A stretch of 64,000 bases of DNA from an uncultured Eubacteriales bacterium (GTDB lineage Bacteria; Bacillota; Clostridia; Peptostreptococcales; Anaerovoracaceae). The notes under the pieces were generated by a model that worked only from the letters and a program-made list of their open reading frames with translations, did not search any database and was not told the DNA's origin. How positions within the stretch are numbered: the first letter of the stretch is position 1; every line of letters begins with the position of its first letter. A program made the translations under genes and the position numbers. Shown one piece after another: positions 54,633 to 62,071 of this stretch. The stretch is from positions 50,680-114,679 of the forward strand of contig CADADV010000009.1 of assembly GCA_902786815.1 (NCBI GenBank), written 5' to 3'.

Positions 54633-54832
54633 TTTTATATTTTTTTCGTTTGTTTTTACTATGCCTGAAATCGCCCAAATGTAGCCGTATCAAGGGCTTC
54701 ACGATTTAAAGCGCGTACACTCCGCTCGTAGTGCCCATTTTCTTTACTACATATATGGCCTCCGGCGCCCATAATGCAAAAGCAGCACAATATGTGCTGC
54801 TTTACCCTATTGCTTCCGGTGCCGGGCAAACT

Positions 54833-55075
54833 GTACAAGAGATTCTTCATTATGAGCCCACTCTTGTACGCGGAGCCAAGAAAGAACGGTTATTTCTCCA
54901 TCTCTTGTACATTCAGGGGCGCCAGTACAAGATTGGCGATTCTAAGGCTTGTTTCTTGTACAAAAAAGGCCTTACGTCTGCATTTCAAAAGCCATTTGTA
55001 CAAGAGGTTCAAGGTAACGAACCATATCTTGTACTGCTGTACAAGAACGAATGAAATACGGCGGTTTTCTTGACC
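54833..55075. repeat. Array of five 37-bp palindromic units (family 4, GTACAAGA...TCTTGTAC), first copy
   Basis: Units start at 54833, 54874, 54925, 54998 and 55039. Three (54833, 54925, 54998) have perfect 8-bp GTACAAGA/TCTTGTAC ends, and the other two have one degenerate arm. Start spacings are 41, 51, 73 and 41 bp, near 4, 5, 7 and 4 helical turns. The array spans 243 bp between the LUD gene stop and the S10 promoter. The rest of the 54640-54832 stretch shows no gene. Confidence 0.88.
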
Positions 55076-55115
55076 TCGAGTCACGTATGGGATGGGTCAC
55101 CGGGACCGCACGAGC

Positions 55116-55763
55116 TTAAAATCCCAGATTCTCGTTGACGAGGATCACATGCACTCTGTCAGGGATGCTGGAATATCTGGTGGTCACCAGGTGGCAGCAT
55201 ACGGTGTTGCCCGGGGACAGGCAGTTGCCGCACTTGCCGGTGATGGCGCACGGCGTGTTCTTGCCGAGGCGGATGCAGTTCGGCGGGCAGGCGTCGCACT
55301 TGATCCTTGTATAGGCTGCATGCACGTCCGCTGCGATCTTGTTGGCGCCGATGACATAGATGACTTTATCAGGTCCCCAGATGATCGGGGCGACTCTGTT
55401 GCCGGTGCCGTCGATGTTGACGATCTCGCCTTCAAGGGTGATGGCGTTGGCGCTGGTCAGCATGAAGTCCGCTGAGAAGATGGCGCGCCGGATGGCTTTG
55501 CCCTTTTCCGGGTCCGGTTCCTTGAACGGTTCATAGGTGGTGTAGTTTCCCTTGTTGAGTTCGTCGAAGACGCCCAGCTGGTTCAGGGTCTCTGATCCGC
55601 CTCTTCCCACAGAGGACCCTTCCGGGATCATGTCCAGGATCATCTTCAGCGCTTCCTCGCCGTCTTCGGCGTAGTAACCCTTCATGCCTCTCTTCTCGAG
55701 GTTCTTGATGATCGTGTCGATTTTGACTTTATTGCCTTTGCTTAAGTTATCTGTTTTAGCCAT
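55116..55763 (-). CDS. LUD-domain protein (lactate-utilisation family) with Cys cluster
   Basis: This 215-residue protein of the LUD family (LutC/YkgG-like) has SVGRGGSETLNQLGVFDEL and SADFMLTSANAITLEGEIVNIDGTGNRVAPIIWGPDKVIYVIGANKI. The C-terminal region has about eight Cys (CDACPPNC, C, CGNC, CC), suggesting a metal or Fe-S site. LutA and LutB partners are not nearby, so a role in lactate oxidation is not implied. AGGAGGATAACACA precedes the start. Confidence 0.85.
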   Translation of the reverse strand: MAKTDNLSKGNKVKIDTIIKNLEKRGMKGYYAEDGEEALKMILDMIPEGSSVGRGGSETLNQLGVFDELNKGNYTTYEPFKEPDPEKGKAIRRAIFSADFMLTSANAITLEGEIVNIDGTGNRVAPIIWGPDKVIYVIGANKIAADVHAAYTRIKCDACPPNCIRLGKNTPCAITGKCGNCLSPGNTVCCHLVTTRYSSIPDRVHVILVNENLGF

Positions 55764-55812
55764 TGTGTTATCCTCCTAAGAAACACCTTACTATTATATT
55801 ATATGCGCCGCA

Positions 55813-56934
55813 TCAGTACGGCCGCTCATCAATGACATCCTTTAAGAACTCCGCGGCTGCGTCCATGCCGGCTGCCGCTGCCTCCTCGAGGCTGCCGTTC
55901 CCGGCTGCGTCTGGTGCGCTGCCTTCCGCTGCCGCGCTGCCTTCCGCCGCAGCGATGACGGCTGCGGTCAGGACATCGCCTGCGCCGCGTGTCTCGGCAA
56001 AGGTCAGCTTCCGGTCCGGTTTCAGCATGCCCGAAGAAAGTCCTTCCTTATAATATAATCCGCCGCCCTTCAATGTGATGATCACTTTCTCCACGCCGCG
56101 GTCTTCGAACGCCTGCCCTGCGGACATGAGCTGGTCCATGCCGAGGACCTGCTGTCCGCTCATCGCTTCGGCCTCCATACGTCCCGGCAGGACGCAGTGA
56201 GCCTTCATGGATGATTCGGCAAACCGCACGCCTCCGTCGATGGAGCCCGGATCAAAGTAGATCCTGCTTTTGCCTGCGTATTTCTCTGAAATGAAGTCGA
56301 GGGTGGCCGCCGGAACGGTTCCGTCGACAAAGATCGCGTCGGCCTCGTTCAGGACGCCGGCGCACTCTTCGAGCATCTCCGGCGTCAGCAGATCCATCGC
56401 GGCGGTATTCTCCCGCAGGAACTGCAGCTCCCCGATGATGTTGTGTATTTCCACCGAAACGGGTGTCGCCGCGCGCACTGTCCTGATGGCGCTGATATCG
56501 ACGCCGGCCTGCTCGAGTTCACACTTCGCCGCGAGTCCGAAGGCATCGTCGCCAACAACAGAAACAAACACAACTTCTGCGCCGTGGTCTGCCGCCAGAT
56601 GCTTGGCGACCTGGAACGCGCAGCCGCTGTTCTTCACACGGATATCGGTCTTGTTGTCTTCGACCACCGGATCATACCCGCCGAACTGGTTGCCGGAGAG
56701 GCCCACCTTATCCCAGTAGCTCTCGCTGGCCTGCGCGCGCATGGTGCGCTCGTAATACTGGCTGAAGCCTTCCAGCTTTTGTCCGCCGGCGGTCATGTCT
56801 GCTCCGGAAGCCGGATCGATTCCTGCCTGCCGCAGGGCCTCTTCGTCCTGCTTCTTCTGTAATTCCATATCGCGTTTGGGCGGCATCAGTCTGACGTCAA
56901 CGCCGACCTGTACGCCGCCGATTACTGCTATCAT
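55813..56934 (-). CDS. PfkB-family carbohydrate/nucleoside kinase with unusual insertion
   Basis: This is a 373-residue ribokinase-like protein. The start is MIAVIGGVQVGVDVRL; GGAGG lies about 12 bases upstream. Between the first strand and the substrate-binding region lies an extra stretch of about 65 residues (MELQKKQDEEALRQAGIDPAS onward) that is not typical. The core has CAFQVAKHLAADHGAEVVFVSVVGDDAFG and the catalytic TRGAGDVLTAAV (Asp base). The C-terminus is Ala/Glu/Gly-rich. The substrate is unknown. The gene has its own promoter and a leader containing a strong terminator-like hairpin, so attenuation is likely. Confidence 0.82.
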   Translation of the reverse strand: MIAVIGGVQVGVDVRLMPPKRDMELQKKQDEEALRQAGIDPASGADMTAGGQKLEGFSQYYERTMRAQASESYWDKVGLSGNQFGGYDPVVEDNKTDIRVKNSGCAFQVAKHLAADHGAEVVFVSVVGDDAFGLAAKCELEQAGVDISAIRTVRAATPVSVEIHNIIGELQFLRENTAAMDLLTPEMLEECAGVLNEADAIFVDGTVPAATLDFISEKYAGKSRIYFDPGSIDGGVRFAESSMKAHCVLPGRMEAEAMSGQQVLGMDQLMSAGQAFEDRGVEKVIITLKGGGLYYKEGLSSGMLKPDRKLTFAETRGAGDVLTAAVIAAAEGSAAAEGSAPDAAGNGSLEEAAAAGMDAAAEFLKDVIDERPY

Positions 56935-56979
56935 TTTAGTAACGTGCCTCCTCTGCACAATCATTTGTCTAAAAAACAA

Positions 56980-57002
56980 CTCCGGAGCCACATCTCCGGA
57001 GC
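56980..57002 (-). terminator. Leader terminator (attenuator) of the PfkB gene
   Basis: On the minus strand CCGGAG and CTCCGG pair around a 6-base loop and are followed by TTGTTTTTTAG. It sits between the promoter (57045-57072) and the PfkB start. The same 20-base core occurs again at 57178-57197. Confidence 0.7.
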
Positions 57003-57044
57003 GTTCTTGAATCAGTGTTGCTAAAAGCTTTCCTGCCTGACCAA

Positions 57045-57072
57045 ATTATAACACAACCAAAAGATATGTCAA
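57045..57072 (-). promoter_or_regulatory. Promoter of the PfkB gene
   Basis: TTGACA (57072-57067), a 16-bp spacer and TATAAT (57050-57045) on the minus strand. It gives a leader of about 100 nt. Confidence 0.75.
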
Positions 57073-57079
57073 CATTGTA

Positions 57080-57108
57080 TTGTAATTTATTTACATTAAT
57101 GTTATAAT
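57080..57108 (+). promoter_or_regulatory. Divergent plus-strand promoter with no gene downstream
   Basis: TTGTAA (57080-57085), a 17-bp spacer and TATAAT (57103-57108), with TG at the extended -10 position. Transcription would run into the 57178-57200 hairpin and then antisense to the nucleoside-kinase gene. Confidence 0.5.
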
Positions 57109-57176
57109 ATGTATGTCGCTGCCTTCTATATCTGCAAGTGGCTGGAGAGAAAGAAACGACAGTGACCAGCACATCG

Positions 57177-57200
57177 GCTCCGGAGCCACATCTCCGGGGC
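57177..57200. repeat. Second copy of the PfkB attenuator hairpin
   Basis: CTCCGGAGCCACATCTCCGG at 57178-57197 is identical to 56980-56999, in the same orientation. It lies 4 bp past the stop of the nucleoside-kinase gene and may be its terminator, though no T-run follows on the minus strand. Confidence 0.85.
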
Positions 57201-57203
57201 TTA

Positions 57204-58970
57204 TCATTCCACAAACACGCTCCCTCCTATGAATTCTCTCAAAATGGAGTTGCACGGTACGTCGTTTTCATCATCGATCGTCCGGAAGAGCCGGAGGAAG
57301 TACAGCAGCCTGCGGGCTTCCCCGTACTGAGGCTGATCCGGTCCGATTTCTTTAAGCAAAGGCTCCGCATACTTTTTCAAAAGGCTTGTTTCATAAACAA
57401 GTGTCGAATTGAACAGGACGTCCGCTTCTCCGTTGTACGGGAAGATGTTCTTGTCTTCGCCGCTTCTGACTTTCGGCCAGCCGTCGATCGTCGCGGCTGC
57501 GGAATGGCCTCTGTATTTATAGTCGCGCACCATTCTTCTGAGCATACGCGCATCTGTGGTCGGCACTCTGTTGTGCACGTCGACGTTCAGCTGCGCCAGC
57601 GGACTGATATAGATCTTGTACTTCGTTTCATCCGGGATCTGTTCTGTCAGCTTGCGATTCAGGGCGTGGATGCCTTCGATGACGATGAGCTGATCTTCGT
57701 CGATCTTCGTGATCCGGTTGCCGAACACTTTCTTCCCTTCAAGGAAGTCGAATTCCGGAAGGTCGACTTCTTTGCCTGCCAGCAGGTCGTTCATATTGCT
57801 GCAGAACAGGTCGATGTCCACGGCGCCAAGGTTCTCGAAATCCAGCTCACCGTTAGCATCCGGGATCATATCCTCCCTGTTGACGAAATAGTCGTCTGTG
57901 CCCATATAGATCGGACGGAGACCGTTGACCCTGAGCTGGATGCAAAGCCGCCGTGCGAAGGTGGTCTTGCCTGAAGAAGACGGTCCGGCGATCAGCACGA
58001 TCCGGCGTCGTTTGCTCTTGATCTCATCCGCGATCTCCGCGATCTTCTTCTCGTGGAGCGCCTCTGAAAGAAGGATCGTGTCCTTCGCGCCTCCTCTCCT
58101 GACGAGATCATTCATATCCGAAAGATGCCTTGTCCCGAGGATGTGGAGCCACCGATGCTCTTCGCTGAACGCACTGTACATTCTGTTATCGTCGATGTAC
58201 TCCGGCATCGTATTCGGATCGCTGTAGTACGGGTAACGCAGGAGGATGCCTTTGCGGTACTTCCTGAGTTCAAACAGCTTAATGTACCCGGAAGACGGCA
58301 CCATTGGTCCGAAGAAGAAATTCGTGAAGGTCTTCTCCCCGTTCTCAGACGGCAATGTCGTCGGAACAGTCGCAGAAAAGAACGCGGGCATGAAGTCCGG
58401 CTCCGATTCCACGATCTCTTCCAGCAGTTTCACCTTCTCGTCGTATCCGCCCTCTTTCCAGATGCGGATTCCTTCCTCTGCAGTGACGAACTTTCTGTGG
58501 AACGGAATGTCCATCTCCACGATTTCATGCATGCGGTCTTCAATTTTCCGGACGACTTCTTCCGTAAGCTTTTGCTGTATCTCTTCCTGGGCTTCTTCCT
58601 TGGTGCCCTTGTGGAACCTTGACGGTCTCACACGGGTGAAGAACCCCTTGTTCAAGGAGTTGTCGATCTCCGCATCCGCCCCCTCGACGCCGAGGTGGCC
58701 GAATACTTCATAGACTGCCATCAGGTAGATGAATGTCAGGCTTCGCTGATACGTCAGATTAGCGCTCTGGTTACGCATGTCCAGAAACGCAACAGAATCT
58801 CCTTCCTCTAACTGCTCTGTCAGATCTGTATCACGCCCATTTCGCCTGGCCAGAAGAATGTCATACTTGAATGGCCCCCGTTCTTTCACGAGGTCTTCGA
58901 TTGTCATTCCTTCTCTGATATTCAGTTGTTCGCCGTCAGGTGCGGCTTCTGTTCTCAATTTAATATTCAT
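57204..58970 (-). CDS. Nucleoside (uridine) kinase-like protein with tRNA-synthetase-like N-terminal domains
   Basis: This is a 588-residue two-part protein. Residues about 1-290 resemble the TGS and second additional domains of threonyl-tRNA synthetase (LNIREGMTIEDLVKERGPFKYDILLARRNG; later FHRKFVTAEEG). Residues about 300-588 form a uridine-kinase-type P-loop domain (VLIAGPSSSGKTTFARRL; MGTDDYFVNREDM; IEGIHALNRKL). This fusion is frequent in Clostridia and usually annotated as a nucleoside kinase. The start at MNIKLRTEAAPDG (58970) lies six bases after a TATACT -10 element, so the mRNA appears leaderless. No Shine-Dalgarno sequence is visible. Confidence 0.88.
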   Translation of the reverse strand: MNIKLRTEAAPDGEQLNIREGMTIEDLVKERGPFKYDILLARRNGRDTDLTEQLEEGDSVAFLDMRNQSANLTYQRSLTFIYLMAVYEVFGHLGVEGADAEIDNSLNKGFFTRVRPSRFHKGTKEEAQEEIQQKLTEEVVRKIEDRMHEIVEMDIPFHRKFVTAEEGIRIWKEGGYDEKVKLLEEIVESEPDFMPAFFSATVPTTLPSENGEKTFTNFFFGPMVPSSGYIKLFELRKYRKGILLRYPYYSDPNTMPEYIDDNRMYSAFSEEHRWLHILGTRHLSDMNDLVRRGGAKDTILLSEALHEKKIAEIADEIKSKRRRIVLIAGPSSSGKTTFARRLCIQLRVNGLRPIYMGTDDYFVNREDMIPDANGELDFENLGAVDIDLFCSNMNDLLAGKEVDLPEFDFLEGKKVFGNRITKIDEDQLIVIEGIHALNRKLTEQIPDETKYKIYISPLAQLNVDVHNRVPTTDARMLRRMVRDYKYRGHSAAATIDGWPKVRSGEDKNIFPYNGEADVLFNSTLVYETSLLKKYAEPLLKEIGPDQPQYGEARRLLYFLRLFRTIDDENDVPCNSILREFIGGSVFVE

Positions 58971-58976
58971 GTCTGT

Positions 58977-58985
58977 AGTATACCA
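58977..58985 (-). promoter_or_regulatory. Extended -10 promoter giving an apparently leaderless transcript
   Basis: TG-G-TATACT on the minus strand (TATACT at 58982-58977), six bases before the ATG at 58970. The geometry is identical to that at 23361-23376. Confidence 0.55.
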
Positions 58986-58992
58986 TAGAAAA

Positions 58993-59022
58993 TGTGTCAA
59001 AAGGGACGGTTCTTTTGACACA
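58993..59022. repeat. Perfect 11-bp inverted repeat, REP-like hairpin
   Basis: TGTGTCAAAAG and CTTTTGACACA flank an 8-base loop containing GGACGG. The sequence resembles a repeat I recall from other Firmicutes genomes (GGGACGGTTCTTTTGACAC-like). It provides a TTGACA just upstream of the -10 of the nucleoside-kinase gene, but at a 12-bp spacing. Confidence 0.8.
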
Positions 59023-59045
59023 CTTCATTTCCGCTGCAACAAAAA

Positions 59046-59075
59046 AACAGCTGCCGTGTGAATGCAGCAGCTGTT
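59046..59075 (-). terminator. Terminator of the PC4-like gene
   Basis: AACAGCTGC pairs with GCAGCTGTT (9 bp), followed on the minus strand by TTTTTTTGTTG. It begins about 30 bp after the stop at 59104. Confidence 0.85.
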
Positions 59076-59103
59076 TTTCTCTTCTTTGATTTGTAATCGC
59101 GTT

Positions 59104-59544
59104 TCACTGTAGCGCTGCGACGGATTCCTCCGGTTCGGCGGTCTCAGCAGCCGCAGCTGCCTCGGCCAGGATCTCCGTATCCACCATCGCATCTGAAGAC
59201 GCCGCCCGGTCGAACTCATCTTCCGGTTTGGTGTCCAGCGCTTCGGATACTTCTTCGGTGGAAACGACCGTCTCAGCCCTGACGACCGTCCTGCGGTTTC
59301 TGGCGTTGGAGCGGCGTCTGCGCATCGCGTTGAGCATCCGTCTCATCTCATCCTCTGTGAGAGTGATCCCCTTGGACATTCTCTCGTGATGCGGATCCCA
59401 ATCGCGTATGTCGTATTTCGCCGCACCGCCGTTCCAGCGAACCAGGTTGATTTCTCTGGTCCACCCGGTGTCCTGGGTGCTGATGATCCCGATTTCCTCC
59501 ATGATTTCAAAGGTTACATCCCTGTCATCTTCGTACACTGCCAT
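59104..59544 (-). CDS. PC4/YdbC-type ssDNA-binding protein with acidic Ala-rich tail
   Basis: This is a 146-residue protein. Residues about 8-75 match the YdbC/PC4 domain (FEIMEEIGIISTQDTGWTREINLVRWNGGAAKYDIRDWDP), a small fold that binds single-stranded nucleic acid. It is followed by a basic RRRRSNARNRR segment and then a long acidic, Ala-rich tail (about 95-146) with no recognised domain. Usual YdbC proteins are about 75-80 residues, so the tail is extra. AAAGGAGATTAG precedes the start at 59544. Confidence 0.85.
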   Translation of the reverse strand: MAVYEDDRDVTFEIMEEIGIISTQDTGWTREINLVRWNGGAAKYDIRDWDPHHERMSKGITLTEDEMRRMLNAMRRRRSNARNRRTVVRAETVVSTEEVSEALDTKPEDEFDRAASSDAMVDTEILAEAAAAAETAEPEESVAALQ

Positions 59545-59637
59545 AATACTAATCTCCTTTCTCTGTGCCCCTTTTGCTTTTGCAGTAGTGGTTTGTGTTC
59601 TGTGACAGGTATATATTACCAATTATAGTATTATTTG

Positions 59638-60153
59638 TCAACCCTTGATGCTGTCGAAGCTGAATTCCGGATCGGCGAACTCGATGGCCTCCTTGCCGGA
59701 GATGTGGTCGATGTCGATTTCAAAAGCGCCCATCCAAGCGATGCGTTCCTTAAACATCTCATGGATGTCCTCTCCCTGATTCGGCGAGTATTTCTCGACC
59801 AGAAGATCGGCGATCTTGTGTTTCTCTGCAACGTCCTCTATGATCCGCGCGCGGCCGAAGATGATGACGCTTCTGAAATAGGTGGTGTACTCCTCCGGCA
59901 CGACCTGGTCGGTCTCGATGATGGTGAGGCAGACCTTCTCGTGCTTTTTCATGGAATCATACTTATGGCCGGACGGCATGCCGTGGAAAAAGATCTTGTT
60001 GTCTTTGTACGCGAAGCCGATCGGCACCCCGTACGGATAGTCGCCGTCGCCCAGTACGCAGAGTACGCCTGATGTCGCCTTGTTGATGATCTCGTCGCAT
60101 TTCTCCTTCGACAGGATCTGTTTCTTGTCTCTTGATACTTCTCTGAATTCCAT
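59638..60153 (-). CDS. Pyridoxamine 5'-phosphate oxidase-family flavin-binding protein
   Basis: This 171-residue split-barrel protein reads KEKCDEIINKATSGVLCVLGDGDYPYGVPIGFAYKDNKIFFHGMPSGHKYDSMKKHEKVCLTI. This matches the NimA-like branch of the FMN-binding family (small reductases of unknown substrate in anaerobes). The start is set at MEFREVSRDK, with GAGAGGAACC upstream; a TTG start 13 codons earlier is possible. It lies next to the amidohydrolase gene on the same strand. Confidence 0.85.
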   Translation of the reverse strand: MEFREVSRDKKQILSKEKCDEIINKATSGVLCVLGDGDYPYGVPIGFAYKDNKIFFHGMPSGHKYDSMKKHEKVCLTIIETDQVVPEEYTTYFRSVIIFGRARIIEDVAEKHKIADLLVEKYSPNQGEDIHEMFKERIAWMGAFEIDIDHISGKEAIEFADPEFSFDSIKG

Positions 60154-60204
60154 CTTGTCCTGGTTCCTCTCTTCTGTTGTTTGTTCCTGCAATTATTTTT
60201 CACT

Positions 60205-61827
60205 TCACGCCTTATGCGTGATTTCTCCGTCGACCATGGTCAGGACTACCTTCGCGTCCTTGATTTCCTCTTCCGGGCGTTCGAAGATATTTCTGTCCAG
60301 CACGATGACGTCTGCCAGCTTACCGGCTTCCAGCGTGCCCAGTTCATCTGCTCTGCCGTAGACCTTCGCCGAACCGAGGGTGTTCGCCCTGATCGCTTCC
60401 GCCAGGGTCAGCTTCTCACCGTTGTCCGCGCCGGCGATCGAACCGTCGTAGTTCCTTCTCGCAACGCCTGCGTAGATGCCCGGGAATTGGTTGTAGAATA
60501 CAACCGGGAAGTCGGTCCCGAAGGCAAGCGTCGCGCCTGTATCGACGATCGAACGGAACGGCCATTCATAGCGGCACCGTTCCTCACCAATACGGAGCAG
60601 TTTCTCGTTGTTCTCCTGGGGCAGATGTTCTCCCTGCATGGACGCGATGACATCCAGCTCAACAAACCGCGGAATGTCTGCTGGATCCGCGCTCTCGATG
60701 TGCTCGATCGTATTCGGAAGCCCGTGTCTGCCGTTGGCTTTGATCGATGCTTCAAAAGCATCCAGTCCCATGCGGACCGCTCCGTCGCCGATGCAGTGCA
60801 GCCGCACAGGCAGACCAACGCGGTTCGCCTCGATGACGCCGGCGTTCAGTTCGTCCTGCGGGATCAGCGGGCAGCCGTCTCCGCACGTTGACGGATTGTC
60901 TGCGTACGGCGCGAGCAGCATTGCCGTATACGTGGAGGTAACGCCGTCCAGGAATCCCTTCAGCCCGTTCAGGCGGAACCGCGGCGACCAGAACTCCTTC
61001 TGCCACTCCTTCACGATATCAAAGTTCTTCATGCCTTTGAGCTTCGTATAGATATGGACGCGGCTCGTCAGCCTGCCCTCTTCACTCAGTTTCTGAAAGA
61101 CTTTGTGGCGCTTGTAGTACATGTCTTCATATCCGTCAGCGCTCATCTCGCTGATCGATGTGACGCCCTGGGACGCCAGACCTTTCATGAAGCCTTCCAC
61201 GATCTCGATGATCTGATCTTCCGGGAAATCGTAAAGTTTCTGCCATGCAGGCTCCGCGGCAGCCGGTTCAAAAGCAAGACCGTTCAGCTGCCCGTCTTCG
61301 GTGAGGCCCATATGGCCTCCGTCGAAGGTGTCTTCCGGCGTATACCCTGCCTCGTCCAGCGCCTTCGTGTTCATCCAGATCGTGTGGCAGTCAGCGCAGA
61401 TCATATACACCGGTCTGTCCGGCACGACTGCGTCCAGTGAATCTTTTGTCGGCAGCGGCGCGTCGTTCCAGGTCGCGGGGAACCAGCCGAATCCCAGGAC
61501 CCGCGGCAACTCCGGATTGGCCTCAGCAAAAGCTTTGATCATTTCCACCGCTTCATCCTCATTGGTGGACGCCGTGATATCCACCATGTATCTGCTGTCT
61601 GCAACTGCGCCCCACCAGAGGTGTTCATGTCCGTCGATCAGACCCGGCATGATGAGATTGTCACCGTATGACAGGACTTCTGTATCAGGTCCCTCGTATT
61701 CCGCAAGCTCCGCCTCGGTCCCGGCCGCGAGGATCTTCCCGCCTGCGATGGCAACTCCTCCTGCGAACGGCGCCTCATCCAGCCCGGTGAAGACCGCGTT
61801 GCTCTTGACTATTTTATCTGCATACAT
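60205..61827 (-). CDS. Amidohydrolase, YtcJ-like
   Basis: This is a 540-residue metal-dependent hydrolase of the Amidohydro_3 group. The metal-binding His pair appears as LIDGHEHLWW (HxH). Further ligands and landmarks are RLHCIGDGAVRMGLDAFE, IEHIESADPADIPRF and FGTDFPVVFYNQFPGIYAGV (final Asp). The C-terminal beta-sandwich has LGTLEAGKLADVIVLDRNIF. There is no signal peptide, so it is cytoplasmic. The substrate of these proteins is generally unknown; N-acyl or formyl groups are typical. A Cys-rich small protein gene lies 14 bp upstream. Confidence 0.88.
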   Translation of the reverse strand: MYADKIVKSNAVFTGLDEAPFAGGVAIAGGKILAAGTEAELAEYEGPDTEVLSYGDNLIMPGLIDGHEHLWWGAVADSRYMVDITASTNEDEAVEMIKAFAEANPELPRVLGFGWFPATWNDAPLPTKDSLDAVVPDRPVYMICADCHTIWMNTKALDEAGYTPEDTFDGGHMGLTEDGQLNGLAFEPAAAEPAWQKLYDFPEDQIIEIVEGFMKGLASQGVTSISEMSADGYEDMYYKRHKVFQKLSEEGRLTSRVHIYTKLKGMKNFDIVKEWQKEFWSPRFRLNGLKGFLDGVTSTYTAMLLAPYADNPSTCGDGCPLIPQDELNAGVIEANRVGLPVRLHCIGDGAVRMGLDAFEASIKANGRHGLPNTIEHIESADPADIPRFVELDVIASMQGEHLPQENNEKLLRIGEERCRYEWPFRSIVDTGATLAFGTDFPVVFYNQFPGIYAGVARRNYDGSIAGADNGEKLTLAEAIRANTLGSAKVYGRADELGTLEAGKLADVIVLDRNIFERPEEEIKDAKVVLTMVDGEITHKA

Positions 61828-61841
61828 GATTTCTGTTCCTC

Positions 61842-62051
61842 CTATTCCTGACCGAGGGTCAGCTTCGCGAAGTGTTCGAAGCTCCAGTCCTCAAACCCTT
61901 CGATACTGTCAGTTACTTTCAGGAAGAAACACTTTGGTATCTCCCCGCACTTCAAAGAATCCTCAACGCAGAGATTGCATCCCTGATCGTGATTCGCCGG
62001 ATTGAACGGACACGTTTCGTCCTGACAAGGACACCATGCTAATTTCGCCAT
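61842..62051 (-). CDS. Small Cys-rich protein, DUF6485-like
   Basis: This is a 69-residue protein with seven Cys in the first 41 residues (CPCQDETC, CNLC, C, C). The pattern CxC...C...CxxC followed by GEIPKCFFLK resembles the DUF6485 family, which probably binds a metal or cluster. The function is unknown. It lies between the amidohydrolase and ureD on the same strand, with GGAGGAATATT upstream. Confidence 0.7.
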   Translation of the reverse strand: MAKLAWCPCQDETCPFNPANHDQGCNLCVEDSLKCGEIPKCFFLKVTDSIEGFEDWSFEHFAKLTLGQE

Positions 62052-62071
62052 AATATTCCTCCTTTATCCTC

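Noticed and set aside
54731-55054. Plus-strand open frames with repeated LVQE/LYKK-like segments
   Set aside because: They are translations of the GTACAAGA palindrome units; no ribosome site or codon bias supports them.
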